Of a stretch of 64,000 nt of DNA, positions 17,638 to 26,739 are shown in pieces. The position numbers and the translations under genes were made by a program. The notes below the pieces were generated by a model, which had not been told where the DNA came from, did no database searches, and saw only the letters and a list, made by a program, of their open reading frames with translations. The stretch comes from an uncultured Lachnospiraceae bacterium (lineage in GTDB: Bacteria > Bacillota > Clostridia > Lachnospirales > Lachnospiraceae): NCBI GenBank assembly GCA_910579085.1, contig CAJTRU010000001.1:1-64000 (forward strand), in the 5' to 3' direction. Within the stretch, counting starts at the first letter, position 1; the number at the start of each line of letters is the position of its first letter.

Positions 17638-18077
17638 TTTATTCTTTATTTAGACAGAGTTTTTCAAATTAATAAATCGTTCATATTTAGGACAAAATCC
17701 GAACACAATTATAGTTTATAATGTATTTATACTTACAGATAAGGTAATACTAATAAATGCCAGTAACAACCTGGCAGATTTGAAAAGCTTATTGACTAAT
17801 GTTTGAAATAGATTCTTTTTCATTTTTTTCATTTGGCCCTGCAGTAGCTCCCTCTGCTGTAGGGCAACTCCTTTCTTTTTGGTTTCCTCATTTATTTTAA
17901 TAAAATAAATGCGGCAGCCAATTTTTTTGTCTTAAAACCAGCCCCATTGCCACTTTACAGCATTTTGGCAGAAGCTTTTACATTTCCAGTTATCTTTTGC
18001 TGGTGTAATTTGGAGGACGGACGGTTTACAGCAAAAGATAACCAGAAATTATCCTGTATACAATTTATTGTATTTGT
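17638..18077. other. Noncoding gap between prs and ileS with a terminator-like hairpin
   Basis: No gene is seen in these 440 bases. At 17836-17865 a 12-bp stem (GCCCTGCAGTAG / CTGCTGTAGGGC, two G-U pairs) forms a loop of six bases; the following sequence is pyrimidine-rich with CTTTCTTTTT, so it may end the prs transcript. A small palindromic repeat follows at 17982-18049, just after the ileS stop codon. Confidence 0.5.
17982..18049. repeat. Short hairpin repeat (family 2-related) after ileS
   Basis: Arms ATTTCCAGTTATCTTTTGCTG (17982-18002) and its complement with two mismatches (18029-18049) enclose a 26-base loop that contains GGACGGACGGTTT, the signature also seen in the larger family 2 repeats. 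It begins 28 bases after the ileS stop codon, read on the minus strand. It may be a minimal member of the dispersed repeat family and could form an mRNA 3' stem. Confidence 0.6.
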
Positions 18078-21000
18078 CTATAATTTTTCAACACCAAGTG
18101 TTACTTTTTCACCATTTATATTCCACTCTTTAGTAAATCCTTCTGCTGCCCCATATACAGTTTCATTAGCAAGGACTTCTGATTTAATTGTATCTTCATT
18201 ATTCTTTATAACTTCTGTAATTTTATCATTATCTTTTACACTTACACGTATATGGTCCATAACCTCAAAGCCCGCATCCTTGCGCATTGTCTGTATTTTG
18301 CTTATAACTTCACGTACAAAACCTTCCTCAATTAACTCTGGTGTAAGGTTTGTATCAAGCACTACAGTAATTCCACGGTCTGTAGCAGAAATATACCCTT
18401 CAATCTGTGCTGCCTCTATTAAAAGGTCATCCTTTGAAAGTGCTTCTTCACTGCCATTAACAGTAATTACAAGCTGTCCTGTACTATTTATCTCTTCCAT
18501 TGCTTTCTGCCCGTCAATGCCTGCAAGTACCTCTTTTACTGTATTAATATCCTTGCCAAACCTGCGGCCAAGAGTCTTAAGCTGTGGCTTAAAACTATAT
18601 GTTGTAAGAGTGCTGACATCGTCTTTAAGGATTGCTTCTTTAACATTAAGCTCATCTTTTATTATATCCAGATAAAATTCTGAAAGGTTTGCACCAGCTT
18701 TTATAAACATTTTGCTTATTGGCTGGCGGTTTTTGATATTGGCAGTATTCCTGCATGAACGCCCTATAACAACCGCTTCAAGCACTGTTTCCATATCTTC
18801 TTCAAGCTTCTTGTCTATAATTTCTTCACAAACTGCTGGGAAATCACAGAGATGTACACTTTCAGGTGCAGTTTTGTCTGTACTGCACACAAGGTTGCGG
18901 TAAATCTCTTCTGTCATAAAAGGAACCATAGGTGCTGCTGCTTTGGAAATTGTTACAAGTGCTGTATAAAGTGTCATATATGCATTAATTTTATCCTGCT
19001 CCATTCCCTTTGCCCAGAAACGCTCACGGCAGCGCCTTACATACCAGTTGCTCATTTCATCTGTAAATTTCTGCAAAGCCTTAGCTGTTTCTGGTATACG
19101 GTAGGCATCCAGGTTTTCATCAGCTTCCTTTACTGTACTGTTAAGACGCGAAAGCAGCCATTTATCAATAATTGCAAGTTTGTCGTACTCAAGCTTGTAT
19201 TTTGTAGCATCAAACCCGTCTATATTTGCATAAAGCACAAAAAACGCATATGTGTTCCAGAGAGTGCCCATAAATTTACGCTGCCCTTCCTGGACTGCTT
19301 TGCCATGAAAACGGTTAGGCAGCCAAGGTGCACTGTTTACATAGAAATACCAGCGGATTGCATCTGCACCATAAGTTTCAAGAGCCTCAAACGGGTCAAT
19401 TGCATTTCCTTTTGACTTGCTCATCTTCTGCCCGTTCTCATCCTGTACATGCCCAAGTACAATAACATTTTCGTAAGGTGCTTTATTAAACAGAAGCGTT
19501 GACTCTGCCATAAGTGAGTAGAACCATCCCCTTGTCTGGTCTACGGCCTCAGAAATAAACTGTGCTGGGAACTGCTGCTCAAATAAATCCTTATTTTCAA
19601 ATGGGTAATGATGCTGTGCAAATGGCATTGCCCCCGAATCAAACCAGCAGTCAATAACTTCTGGTACACGTTTCATTACACCGCCACATTCTGGGCACTT
19701 AAATACTACTTCATCAATATAAGGCCTGTGCAGTTCCCTTTTTGCATCATCAGGACAGCCGCTTCTCTCTGCAAGTTCAGCCCTGCTTCCTACAGCATCC
19801 TGTAAACCACAGCCTTCACACTCCCATATATTAAGCGGTGTGCCCCAGTAACGGTTACGTGAAATACCCCAGTCCTGTATATTTTCAAGCCAGTTGCCAA
19901 AACGCCCTGTACCAATGGACTCAGGAATCCAGTTTACTGTATTATTATTCCTTACAAGGTCCTCCTTAACTTCTGTCATCTTTATAAACCATGATTCACG
20001 TGCATAGTAGATAAGTGGTGTATCACATCTCCAGCAGTGAGGGTAATCATGTTCAAACTTAGGAGCTGCAAAAAGCTGCCCGCGCTTGTCAAGGTCTTTA
20101 AGCACCTCTGGGTCTGCCTTCTTGACAAAAAGCCCTGCAAATGGTGTTTCCTGTGTCATTTCACCTTTTTCATCTACAAACTGTACAAATGGAAGGTTGT
20201 ATTTGCGCCCTACATTGGCATCATCTTCACCAAATGCTGGTGCAATATGGACTATTCCTGTACCATCTGTCATTGTAACATAAGAATCGCATGTTACAAA
20301 AAATCCTTCTTTATGCTGCTTATCTGCTAATTCTTTAGCACATCCATATAATGGCTCATACTTTTTATATTCAAGGTCTTTTCCTGTATAAGTTTCAAGT
20401 ATTTCATATGCCTTTATGCCATCTTCTCCAGTAAGGCGTGAAAGTACAGTATCAAGAAGTTCCTGTGCCATATAATATGTGTAACCATCTGCTGCCTTTA
20501 CCTTACAATAAGTTTCATCAGGGTTTACACAAAGACCTACATTAGATGGAAGAGTCCACGGTGTAGTAGTCCAAGCAAGGAAATATGCATCTTCTTCTAC
20601 AACCTTAAAACGTACTATTGCAGAACGCTCTTTAACCAGCTTATACCCTTGTGCTACTTCCTGTGATGAAAGCGGTGTCCCACAGCGTGGGCAGTAAGGC
20701 ACAATTTTAAATCCTTTATATAAAAGCTTTTTATTCCAGATTTCTTTTAATGCCCACCACTCAGACTCAATAAAGTTATCATCATATGTTACATATGGAT
20801 TATCCATATCCGCCCAGAAACCAACTGTTCCCGAAAAGTCCTCCCACATGCCTTTATATTTCCAGACAGACTCCCTGCACTTTTTAATAAAAGGCTCCAT
20901 TCCATACTCTTCTATCTGCTCTTTGCCATTAAGCCCTAAAAGCTTTTCAACTTCAAGCTCCACAGGAAGCCCGTGTGTATCCCATCCTGCTTTACGCGGC

Positions 21001-21236
21001 ACTAAATAGCCTTTCATAGTCTTATAACGTGGTATCATATCTTTTATAACACGTGTAAGCACATGGCCTATATGCGGCTTTCCATTGGCAGTAGGCGGCC
21101 CGTCATAAAATGTATAGACAGGACATCCCTCCCTTGCTTTCATTGACTTTTCAAAAATCTGCTGGTTACGCCAGAATTTTCCAATATTTTTCTCGCGTGC
21201 TACAAAGTTTAAATCAGTTGAAACTTTTTCGTACAT
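18078..21236 (-). CDS. ileS: Isoleucyl-tRNA synthetase
   Basis: Charges tRNA-Ile. The product from 21236 is 1,052 residues, longer than the ~920-residue classical bacterial form and fitting the eukaryote-like type 2 group. Signature motifs are PPTANGKPHIGH (HIGH) and KMSKSKGN (KMSKS), with cysteine pairs CPRCG, CWRC, CEGCG and CPECG that suggest zinc sites, and the editing domain between. MYEKVSTDLNFV was chosen as the start (GGAAG upstream); 37 extra codons upstream would run back toward the T-box terminator. Control is by the T-box leader. In other bacteria type 2 enzymes are linked to mupirocin tolerance; this is not shown here. Confidence 0.96.
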   Translation of the reverse strand: MYEKVSTDLNFVAREKNIGKFWRNQQIFEKSMKAREGCPVYTFYDGPPTANGKPHIGHVLTRVIKDMIPRYKTMKGYLVPRKAGWDTHGLPVELEVEKLLGLNGKEQIEEYGMEPFIKKCRESVWKYKGMWEDFSGTVGFWADMDNPYVTYDDNFIESEWWALKEIWNKKLLYKGFKIVPYCPRCGTPLSSQEVAQGYKLVKERSAIVRFKVVEEDAYFLAWTTTPWTLPSNVGLCVNPDETYCKVKAADGYTYYMAQELLDTVLSRLTGEDGIKAYEILETYTGKDLEYKKYEPLYGCAKELADKQHKEGFFVTCDSYVTMTDGTGIVHIAPAFGEDDANVGRKYNLPFVQFVDEKGEMTQETPFAGLFVKKADPEVLKDLDKRGQLFAAPKFEHDYPHCWRCDTPLIYYARESWFIKMTEVKEDLVRNNNTVNWIPESIGTGRFGNWLENIQDWGISRNRYWGTPLNIWECEGCGLQDAVGSRAELAERSGCPDDAKRELHRPYIDEVVFKCPECGGVMKRVPEVIDCWFDSGAMPFAQHHYPFENKDLFEQQFPAQFISEAVDQTRGWFYSLMAESTLLFNKAPYENVIVLGHVQDENGQKMSKSKGNAIDPFEALETYGADAIRWYFYVNSAPWLPNRFHGKAVQEGQRKFMGTLWNTYAFFVLYANIDGFDATKYKLEYDKLAIIDKWLLSRLNSTVKEADENLDAYRIPETAKALQKFTDEMSNWYVRRCRERFWAKGMEQDKINAYMTLYTALVTISKAAAPMVPFMTEEIYRNLVCSTDKTAPESVHLCDFPAVCEEIIDKKLEEDMETVLEAVVIGRSCRNTANIKNRQPISKMFIKAGANLSEFYLDIIKDELNVKEAILKDDVSTLTTYSFKPQLKTLGRRFGKDINTVKEVLAGIDGQKAMEEINSTGQLVITVNGSEEALSKDDLLIEAAQIEGYISATDRGITVVLDTNLTPELIEEGFVREVISKIQTMRKDAGFEVMDHIRVSVKDNDKITEVIKNNEDTIKSEVLANETVYGAAEGFTKEWNINGEKVTLGVEKL

Positions 21237-21303
21237 AAATACAACTTCCTTTCTAAATAATATAATAATTAGATATAGAATAGGACGAAGTTTCCTATAA
21301 AAT

Positions 21304-21635
21304 AAAAAAGCCTCCACCCTGCATAAACAGGATGAAAGCCGGAACATTCATAACCACCTATTCTGCTGTACGTGGACATTATAATAATATCCAGATACAT
21401 GACCTGTATAACGGCAGGAACCGGCGGAGTGTACTAGCAGCAGCAAATACCATCTATGGCATACCTGCATATGCTTTCCACAAGCAACTCAGGAGTGATA
21501 TCCTTTCTTTGTTCTAAAGCAAAAATGCTTATGCACCTGGTTCACACTATCCCAGGCTCACTGTGGCTTCCCAGAAGAAAGGCCGCCTGCATAAAATATG
21601 CAGTTACGTCTCCATCACAGTCTTTAAATATTTAT
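21304..21635 (-). promoter_or_regulatory. T-box leader (isoleucine) upstream of ileS
   Basis: Read on the minus strand the ~330-base leader has the T-box stem I signature AGTGAGCC...GTGTGAACCAGG. A specifier region GATATCACTCCTGAG follows, in which ATC (21497-21499) would pair with tRNA-Ile. Further on comes a degenerate T-box sequence TAGGTGGTTATGAA, then a GC-rich terminator stem (GGCTTTCATCCTG / CAGGGTGGAGGCT) and TTTTTT. Uncharged tRNA-Ile would favour antitermination and ileS expression. The T-box element is less canonical than the one before thrS. Confidence 0.82.
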
Positions 21636-21703
21636 ATAGACATATTCTAGTATGGTTTAAATGCTTTGTCAAGGTAAATTTCATAATTTAGTACTGGTTA
21701 AAT

Positions 21704-22098
21704 ATTATAATTATAAATTATGGAGTGGGGGCAGGTGATTTAGACGCACGAAAGTAACTGGATATCCTTTTACATACCCCGTTATTGTTCCACTGTATAA
21801 TAAGTGACTAGCAGAATAACCTTCTCCTCATAATTTATAGTTACCTGATTATATGTGTTGTAAATTTGTGATGACAAGTTTCATGTGCCAGATGCCAGCA
21901 ATATTTTGTACAGGGGTACTTTAAGCACGTATGTTCCAGAGGGAACATAGTTCCATCCGGGATATACGTGCTTTATGTGCCGCTGCGTGGCTTATCGTAG
22001 CGTTTTGCAGGGGCGTACCCTTGTATGGAATATTCTGGCTCTGGCACAGAAACCGTCCATCCACCAATCCACAAAAACACCAGATAACTATAAAATAC
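21704..22098. repeat. Dispersed hairpin repeat (family 2), intact copy
   Basis: A ~395-base noncoding unit sharing the ordered blocks of the copy at 8704-9313: AATAAGTGACTAGCAGAATA, TTTCATGTGCCAGATGCCAG, an inner stem-loop (AAGCACGTATGTTCC...ATACGTGCTT), CGCTGCGTGGCTTA, TATTCTGGCTCTGGCACAG and GATAACTATAAAATA. The complementary blocks would fold it into one long stem. It ends six bases after the stop codon of the amylase gene. Confidence 0.7.
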
Positions 22099-22103
22099 CC
22101 ATA

Positions 22104-23414
22104 CTACTTCTCCATAAGCCAGAATGAAGCTGAATATGGTGGAAGTTCACTTCCACCCCCGAAGTCATGAGGCTTTCCTGTAATTAAATCTTCTGCCATG
22201 CCACACCCAGCATCAAAATGTGCTACATATGGCTGGTTAGAAGCATTAATTGCTACAAGAACCCTTTCCCCCTCACAAGCACGTTCAAATATGCACTGGT
22301 GGTTTGTAAGGACAATATTACGGTAATTGCCATAATTTAAAGCCTTGCTGCCTTTTTTTGCCTTGGCAAGTTTAGAAATCCACTCTGCCAGCTCCCCAAA
22401 TACAGGTTCTTCAAAACATGCACGTAATGCAGGGTCCCCTTCACTCTTAGCAGCTTTAGCACCCCATTCACTTCCATAATATACACATGGAATTCCAGGC
22501 ATACCAAAATTAAGGGCATAAATTAATGGAAGATGTTTTTCATCTGCCAGGTTACTTGCAATACGGCTTACATCATGGTTGTCCACAAAACTTAACAAAT
22601 GCATACCCTTATAAAGAGTCCATTCCTCTGGACCATACTGCCTTGCAAGTGAATGGCATATTTCAAACATATTCATGCTATTAAAACTTGAATACAGCCC
22701 TTTGTAACACTCATAATTAGTAACAGAATGGCACATCTCATTATTTGCCCACTGTTTATAATCGCCATGCAGGGTTTCACCTACAATAAAAAATTCCTCT
22801 TTAAGTGAGTCTGTAAACTGCCTCAGCCTTTTTAAGAAATCCTTGTCAAGACAGTATGCCACGTCAAGGCGCAGGCCATCAATATCAAACTCACTAACCC
22901 AGCTACGGACCGCATCAAAAATATGTTGTACAACTTCTTCATTACGGAGGTTCAGTTTTACAAGGTCATAATTGCCTTCCCATCCCTCATACCACAAGCC
23001 ATCATTATAATTTGAATTGCCGCCAAAATTAATATGGAACCAGTCACGGTATTTTGAGCCTTCCCTGTTAGCAAGTACATCCTGGAACGCCCAGAACCCG
23101 CGTCCAACATGGTTAAAGACACCATCAAGCACAACCTTTATGCCTTCCTTGTGAAGTTCCTGGCAAACTTTTGCAAAATCATCATTATTTCCAAGCCTGC
23201 AGTCAATCTTTTTAAAATCCCTTGTGTTATAGCCATGTGTATCAGACTCAAACACAGGTGAAAAATATATAGCATCAGCCCCCAGTTTCACAATATGTGG
23301 AATCCAGTCAATAACCTTTAAAATACGAGGCTTTTCCTCTCCATCATTTTCAAATGGTGCTCCACAAAATCCCAATGGGTAAATCTGATAAAATACACTT
23401 TCGTATGCCCACAT
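22104..23414 (-). CDS. Intracellular alpha-amylase family (GH13) glycosidase
   Basis: A 436-residue GH13 glycoside hydrolase without signal peptide, so it should act on maltodextrins or glycogen inside the cell. The (beta/alpha)8 motifs are visible: DGVFNHVG (region I), DGLRLDVA with the nucleophile Asp (II), IVGETLHGD with the acid/base Glu (III) and FVDNHDVSR with the third Asp (IV). It lacks the N-terminal domain of cyclomaltodextrinases. A short beta domain ends the protein. It stands alone between two family 2 repeats. Together with glgC/glgD it suggests glycogen turnover; substrate specificity is not readable. Confidence 0.9.
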   Translation of the reverse strand: MWAYESVFYQIYPLGFCGAPFENDGEEKPRILKVIDWIPHIVKLGADAIYFSPVFESDTHGYNTRDFKKIDCRLGNNDDFAKVCQELHKEGIKVVLDGVFNHVGRGFWAFQDVLANREGSKYRDWFHINFGGNSNYNDGLWYEGWEGNYDLVKLNLRNEEVVQHIFDAVRSWVSEFDIDGLRLDVAYCLDKDFLKRLRQFTDSLKEEFFIVGETLHGDYKQWANNEMCHSVTNYECYKGLYSSFNSMNMFEICHSLARQYGPEEWTLYKGMHLLSFVDNHDVSRIASNLADEKHLPLIYALNFGMPGIPCVYYGSEWGAKAAKSEGDPALRACFEEPVFGELAEWISKLAKAKKGSKALNYGNYRNIVLTNHQCIFERACEGERVLVAINASNQPYVAHFDAGCGMAEDLITGKPHDFGGGSELPPYSASFWLMEK

Positions 23415-23504
23415 AATATTGCCCTCCTTTTTTGTAAATTATCTGTATCTGTCTTAGTATACCGCAAATTCCAGTATACATCAATGCATTATTATACATC
23501 GCAT

Positions 23505-23744
23505 ACATCCGTTTCATAAAAATATGGAATAATTTACAATAAAACACAAGATAACTAGATAACTGTAAACAGGGTGCTGGGAATTATTCTGCTAGTCACT
23601 TATTAAACAGTGTAATATCCAATACTTTCATATTATAATATATTAATACTAAAATAATATTACTGTACTTCCATATGTCTGAACCCCCTCCCCACACCAG
23701 AAACCCTGCATCCGTCCTCCAATAAAAGATAACTGGAAATTATC
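23505..23744 (-). repeat. Dispersed hairpin repeat (family 2), reversed and degraded copy
   Basis: Begins CATCCGTTTCATAAA, close to the terminal repeat of the unit at 50,945, and ends GATAACTGGAAATTATC. In between it carries TTATTCTGCTAGTCACTTAT, the reverse complement of a block in the copies at 8,704 and 21,704, and CCAGAAACCCTGCATCCGTCC. The central stem blocks are lost. It lies upstream of the amylase and before the Asn/Ser-rich gene. Confidence 0.55.
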
Positions 23745-23874
23745 TTAATAAAACATTTTTTTATTTAAAAGAATAATTTCATCCATCATGCAAATAATAT
23801 AGATGTTACACGACAACATTGTGGCACACCCACAAAATATTATTATTTGTGCAAAGCACAGAAAAGAGGTTATT

Positions 23875-24066
23875 ATGTCTAAAAATTCAACTTACTCAAA
23901 CAACACAAACAGCTCTAACAACAGCCAGAACACAAGCTCAAATTATTCTAACACATCTGGCAGCAATAAAAGTTCTAATAAATCAAGCAATGCTAATAAC
24001 TGCGGCAAAAATGCCAATAACACAAGCAGTAACAAGAGTTCTAACTCTTCAAACCAGAGCAGATAA
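23875..24066 (+). CDS. Asn/Ser-rich low-complexity small protein
   Basis: A 63-residue protein composed almost wholly of Asn, Ser, Lys, Thr and Gly, with repeated units such as SNKSSN and NTSSN, one Cys, and a C-terminal Arg. I chose ATG at 23875 (MSKNSTYSNN) because GAGGTTATT precedes it; an ATG 24 codons earlier adds a segment of ordinary composition without a good binding site. A strong terminator follows 70 bases downstream, and the gene is alone, which argues for a real transcript. Similar Asn/Ser-rich short proteins occur in spores and on cell surfaces, but I cannot assign it. Confidence 0.6.
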   Translation: MSKNSTYSNNTNSSNNSQNTSSNYSNTSGSNKSSNKSSNANNCGKNANNTSSNKSSNSSNQSR

Positions 24067-24132
24067 GTTTTAACTTATTATTGTACAACCTTTTATAATA
24101 AATTATTAAATTTTTATTAATAATTTTATTAG

Positions 24133-24169
24133 AGTGGCAGTACCTTGTGTACTGCCACTGTCGTTTTTT
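24133..24169 (+). terminator. Terminator after the Asn/Ser-rich gene
   Basis: An 11-bp perfect stem AGTGGCAGTAC / GTACTGCCACT over a 5-base loop, followed after GTCG by TTTTTT. It lies about 65 bases after the stop codon. Confidence 0.88.
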
Positions 24170-24216
24170 ATATTCCTGCATAAAATATATTAATAATTTT
24201 TGCCAGGAGAATGCCT

Positions 24217-24585
24217 ATGACGCTGAAAATTATTTCACCTGGAGATTTAGAAAATTACATTAACAATTATAATACTATATTGATAGATTTACGTGACAAA
24301 GCAGATTATAAACAGGAACATATACCAGGGGCAGTCTGGGCTGACTGGGAAGAATTGGATAAAAATATTGGAAAACTGCTTATGTCCTATAACAAGAAAC
24401 CAGACTGGATTATACTGTATTGTGAAAGAGGCAATATAAGCCTTCTGGCATCAAGAGACCTTGCAAGACTTGGATATCCTGTAATCAGCCTTAATGGAGG
24501 CTATGTCCGCTGGCAGGAATGGTCACAGAAAAAAAATAAATACCATGCCAGATATGGTAATACCAGAAAACCATATATAGAGTAA
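24217..24585 (+). CDS. Single-domain rhodanese-like protein
   Basis: A ~122-residue rhodanese (sulfurtransferase-like) domain. Visible motifs are ILIDLRDKADYKQEHIPGAV (the first conserved block), the active-site loop YCERGNISLLASRDL with the catalytic Cys at about residue 69, and GYPVISLNGGYVRWQEW at the end. AGGAGA lies six bases before the ATG at 24217; an ATG two codons earlier is too close. Single rhodanese domains carry sulfur for thiolation or detoxification. It has no obvious partner here and is flanked by terminators on both sides. Confidence 0.88.
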   Translation: MTLKIISPGDLENYINNYNTILIDLRDKADYKQEHIPGAVWADWEELDKNIGKLLMSYNKKPDWIILYCERGNISLLASRDLARLGYPVISLNGGYVRWQEWSQKKNKYHARYGNTRKPYIE

Positions 24586-24625
24586 CTGCACTATCTTATA
24601 TCAGCAAAACTCATGATATATGTAA

Positions 24626-24660
24626 AAAACTGCCAGCAGGCAAAACCTGATGGCAGTTTT
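24626..24660. terminator. Bidirectional terminator between rhodanese and LRR genes
   Basis: Stem AAAACTGCCA / TGGCAGTTTT over a 15-base loop with an inner CAGG/CCTG pair. The T-tract on one strand and A-tract on the other let it serve both convergent genes. Confidence 0.82.
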
Positions 24661-24662
24661 CT

Positions 24663-26687
24663 TTATATTTTATATTCTACAAATCTTACATTACGTGTCT
24701 TATAACCATAACCATTATCAATTATATAATCCTTTGTACTTCTGATACTGTGGCTGTCATCACTTTCCTGCCCATAGCTTGTTGTATGCTTTGCAGATTT
24801 GTCATATGCATGGAACACCGCAGATTTATTTATTCCATCTATAGTGATATCATACAAAGTAGATGGAAAATAAATATTCTTTATATTTATTCCACCTATG
24901 AAACCAGTATAATAAGATATTTCATCTGGTTCATTGCCTCCATATAAATATACAGTCTTAATACCCTCTTTAAAGGTAATGTTTTTAAGAGAAGCGCACC
25001 CTGCAACATGTACTGCAACACTTTTTAAGGAAGATGGCAGCGTAAGCCCTGTAAGGTATTTTGCACCAGAAAATGCATCAGGGTTTATAGATTGTACACC
25101 ATCTGGTATCTTAAATGAACCTTTCTTTGCATGTGGATAAGCATAAATCTTTGTCATATCATAGTTATAAAGAACACCATCTGATGATTTAAAATATTTA
25201 TTACCCTTATCAACTGTTATCTTTTTAAGGTTTGCTGCAACATCATTGCACCCGCCAACATAAAATGCGCCCCACCCGTAGAAATAACCATAATCCGATA
25301 AACGTACTACATAATTAATAATTGCATCTACATTGCGTACTGATGGTGGTATCTTATATTTATTCTTTTTGCCCGGGAATACTTCTATAGCTTCTATAGC
25401 TTTATCATATAAAACACCCATATATGATGCAAAATATTTATTTTCCTCTGGAACAATTATCCTTCTAAAGTTATTCTTGCATCTTTTATTAACTATGAAC
25501 TGTGTATTTTTATGTATTTTTAAAGATTTTTTTGCAAATGGCATAAGCCACATTACTTTATAGTCATAAGAATAAAGTGCACCATTATAAATTTTAAAGT
25601 GTTTGTTTCCATTTCCTAATGTTATTTTTTTCAGGCCTGGAATATCATATACCGCATCATATGTATACCCTCTGTTATCATACAATGTGTCATATGTATT
25701 TTCTTTAATGCTGTCCTCATATTTAATGGTGTCCTCATAATTTTTCTCAAAACCGGTATCAACAATTTCCAGACTTGCAGGCAGGTTTAATACTTCCAGT
25801 GACGTACAACCACAAAGCCATTTAAGCCGGAATTCCGTAATATTTTCATTTAAAGCCAGTCTTTTAAGGTTATGGCAATACTGAAATGCTTCTTCATTTA
25901 TTGCAATAACTTTATCTGGCAATTTATAATCTCCTTTTTTAAGGCCAGGATAATTTATCAGTTCCCGCATATTTTTAGTATAAAGAACACCATCAACTGT
26001 CTTATAATATTCATTCTTTGCCCCAACATAAAGCTCTGCACCACAATTATAAAAACTGCCATATACCGATATAAGTGAACTGCCAAGGTTTAATTTCTTT
26101 AATTTAATACAATTTTTAAACGTAGAACCAGATATTTCTGTTAATTCAGCGCTGTTATCTACAGTTTTTAATTCCATGCAGCCTGAAAAGCACTTTTCTC
26201 CAAGTTCTTTTACGGAAGAAGGTATATTAATAGTATTTATACTACTATTTTCAAAGGCACTTTCACCAATCTTTTTAAGCCCTTTATTTAAAACAACCTT
26301 TTTAAGATACCTGCTGCCAGCAAATGCATGGCGTCCAATAGTTTTTACTGTACCAGGCACTTTAAAATAAGACCTTTTACTGTAAGATGGGTAATATATC
26401 AGTTCTGTCATTTTTTTATTATATAAAACCCCATTCTTTGAAGTTAAATATTTATTTTTCTTAGACACATTAATTTTTGTAATATTTGCCTTCCAGTCCG
26501 AAGCATAGACCTTTTCAATGCCTGTCACATCTGCATCAATAAAAAGGCTTCCTGTCCCTGTAATCCTAAAAATCTCACCTGTTTTACGGGACTCTGTATA
26601 AACTTTTGCATCTGCTTTTTCTGGAATAATAACCAAAATTAAAAATACTGCAATTAAAATAAATAATTTATAACCTGCTCTTTTCAT
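24663..26687 (-). CDS. Secreted leucine-rich-repeat (BspA-like) protein
   Basis: A 674-residue protein with an N-terminal signal peptide (KRAGYKLFILIAVFLILVIIP, cleavage likely after EKADA). The rest is built of BspA-type LRR_5 repeats: units like LKKLNLGSSLISVYG, VKTIGRHAFAGSRYLKKVVLN and KKITVDKGNKYFKSSDGVLYN recur at ~23-residue spacing. Interspersed YPxxKKGxFKIPxxV segments are typical of Clostridial family members. No LPXTG or cell-wall anchor is seen at the C-terminus, so it is likely secreted or loosely attached. BspA proteins bind host or matrix proteins; the ligand here is unknown. Confidence 0.88.
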   Translation of the reverse strand: MKRAGYKLFILIAVFLILVIIPEKADAKVYTESRKTGEIFRITGTGSLFIDADVTGIEKVYASDWKANITKINVSKKNKYLTSKNGVLYNKKMTELIYYPSYSKRSYFKVPGTVKTIGRHAFAGSRYLKKVVLNKGLKKIGESAFENSSINTINIPSSVKELGEKCFSGCMELKTVDNSAELTEISGSTFKNCIKLKKLNLGSSLISVYGSFYNCGAELYVGAKNEYYKTVDGVLYTKNMRELINYPGLKKGDYKLPDKVIAINEEAFQYCHNLKRLALNENITEFRLKWLCGCTSLEVLNLPASLEIVDTGFEKNYEDTIKYEDSIKENTYDTLYDNRGYTYDAVYDIPGLKKITLGNGNKHFKIYNGALYSYDYKVMWLMPFAKKSLKIHKNTQFIVNKRCKNNFRRIIVPEENKYFASYMGVLYDKAIEAIEVFPGKKNKYKIPPSVRNVDAIINYVVRLSDYGYFYGWGAFYVGGCNDVAANLKKITVDKGNKYFKSSDGVLYNYDMTKIYAYPHAKKGSFKIPDGVQSINPDAFSGAKYLTGLTLPSSLKSVAVHVAGCASLKNITFKEGIKTVYLYGGNEPDEISYYTGFIGGINIKNIYFPSTLYDITIDGINKSAVFHAYDKSAKHTTSYGQESDDSHSIRSTKDYIIDNGYGYKTRNVRFVEYKI

Positions 26688-26739
26688 TAAATTACCTCTA
26701 AATTATAACTATCTTTATGAAAATATAATTGTTTGTTAA

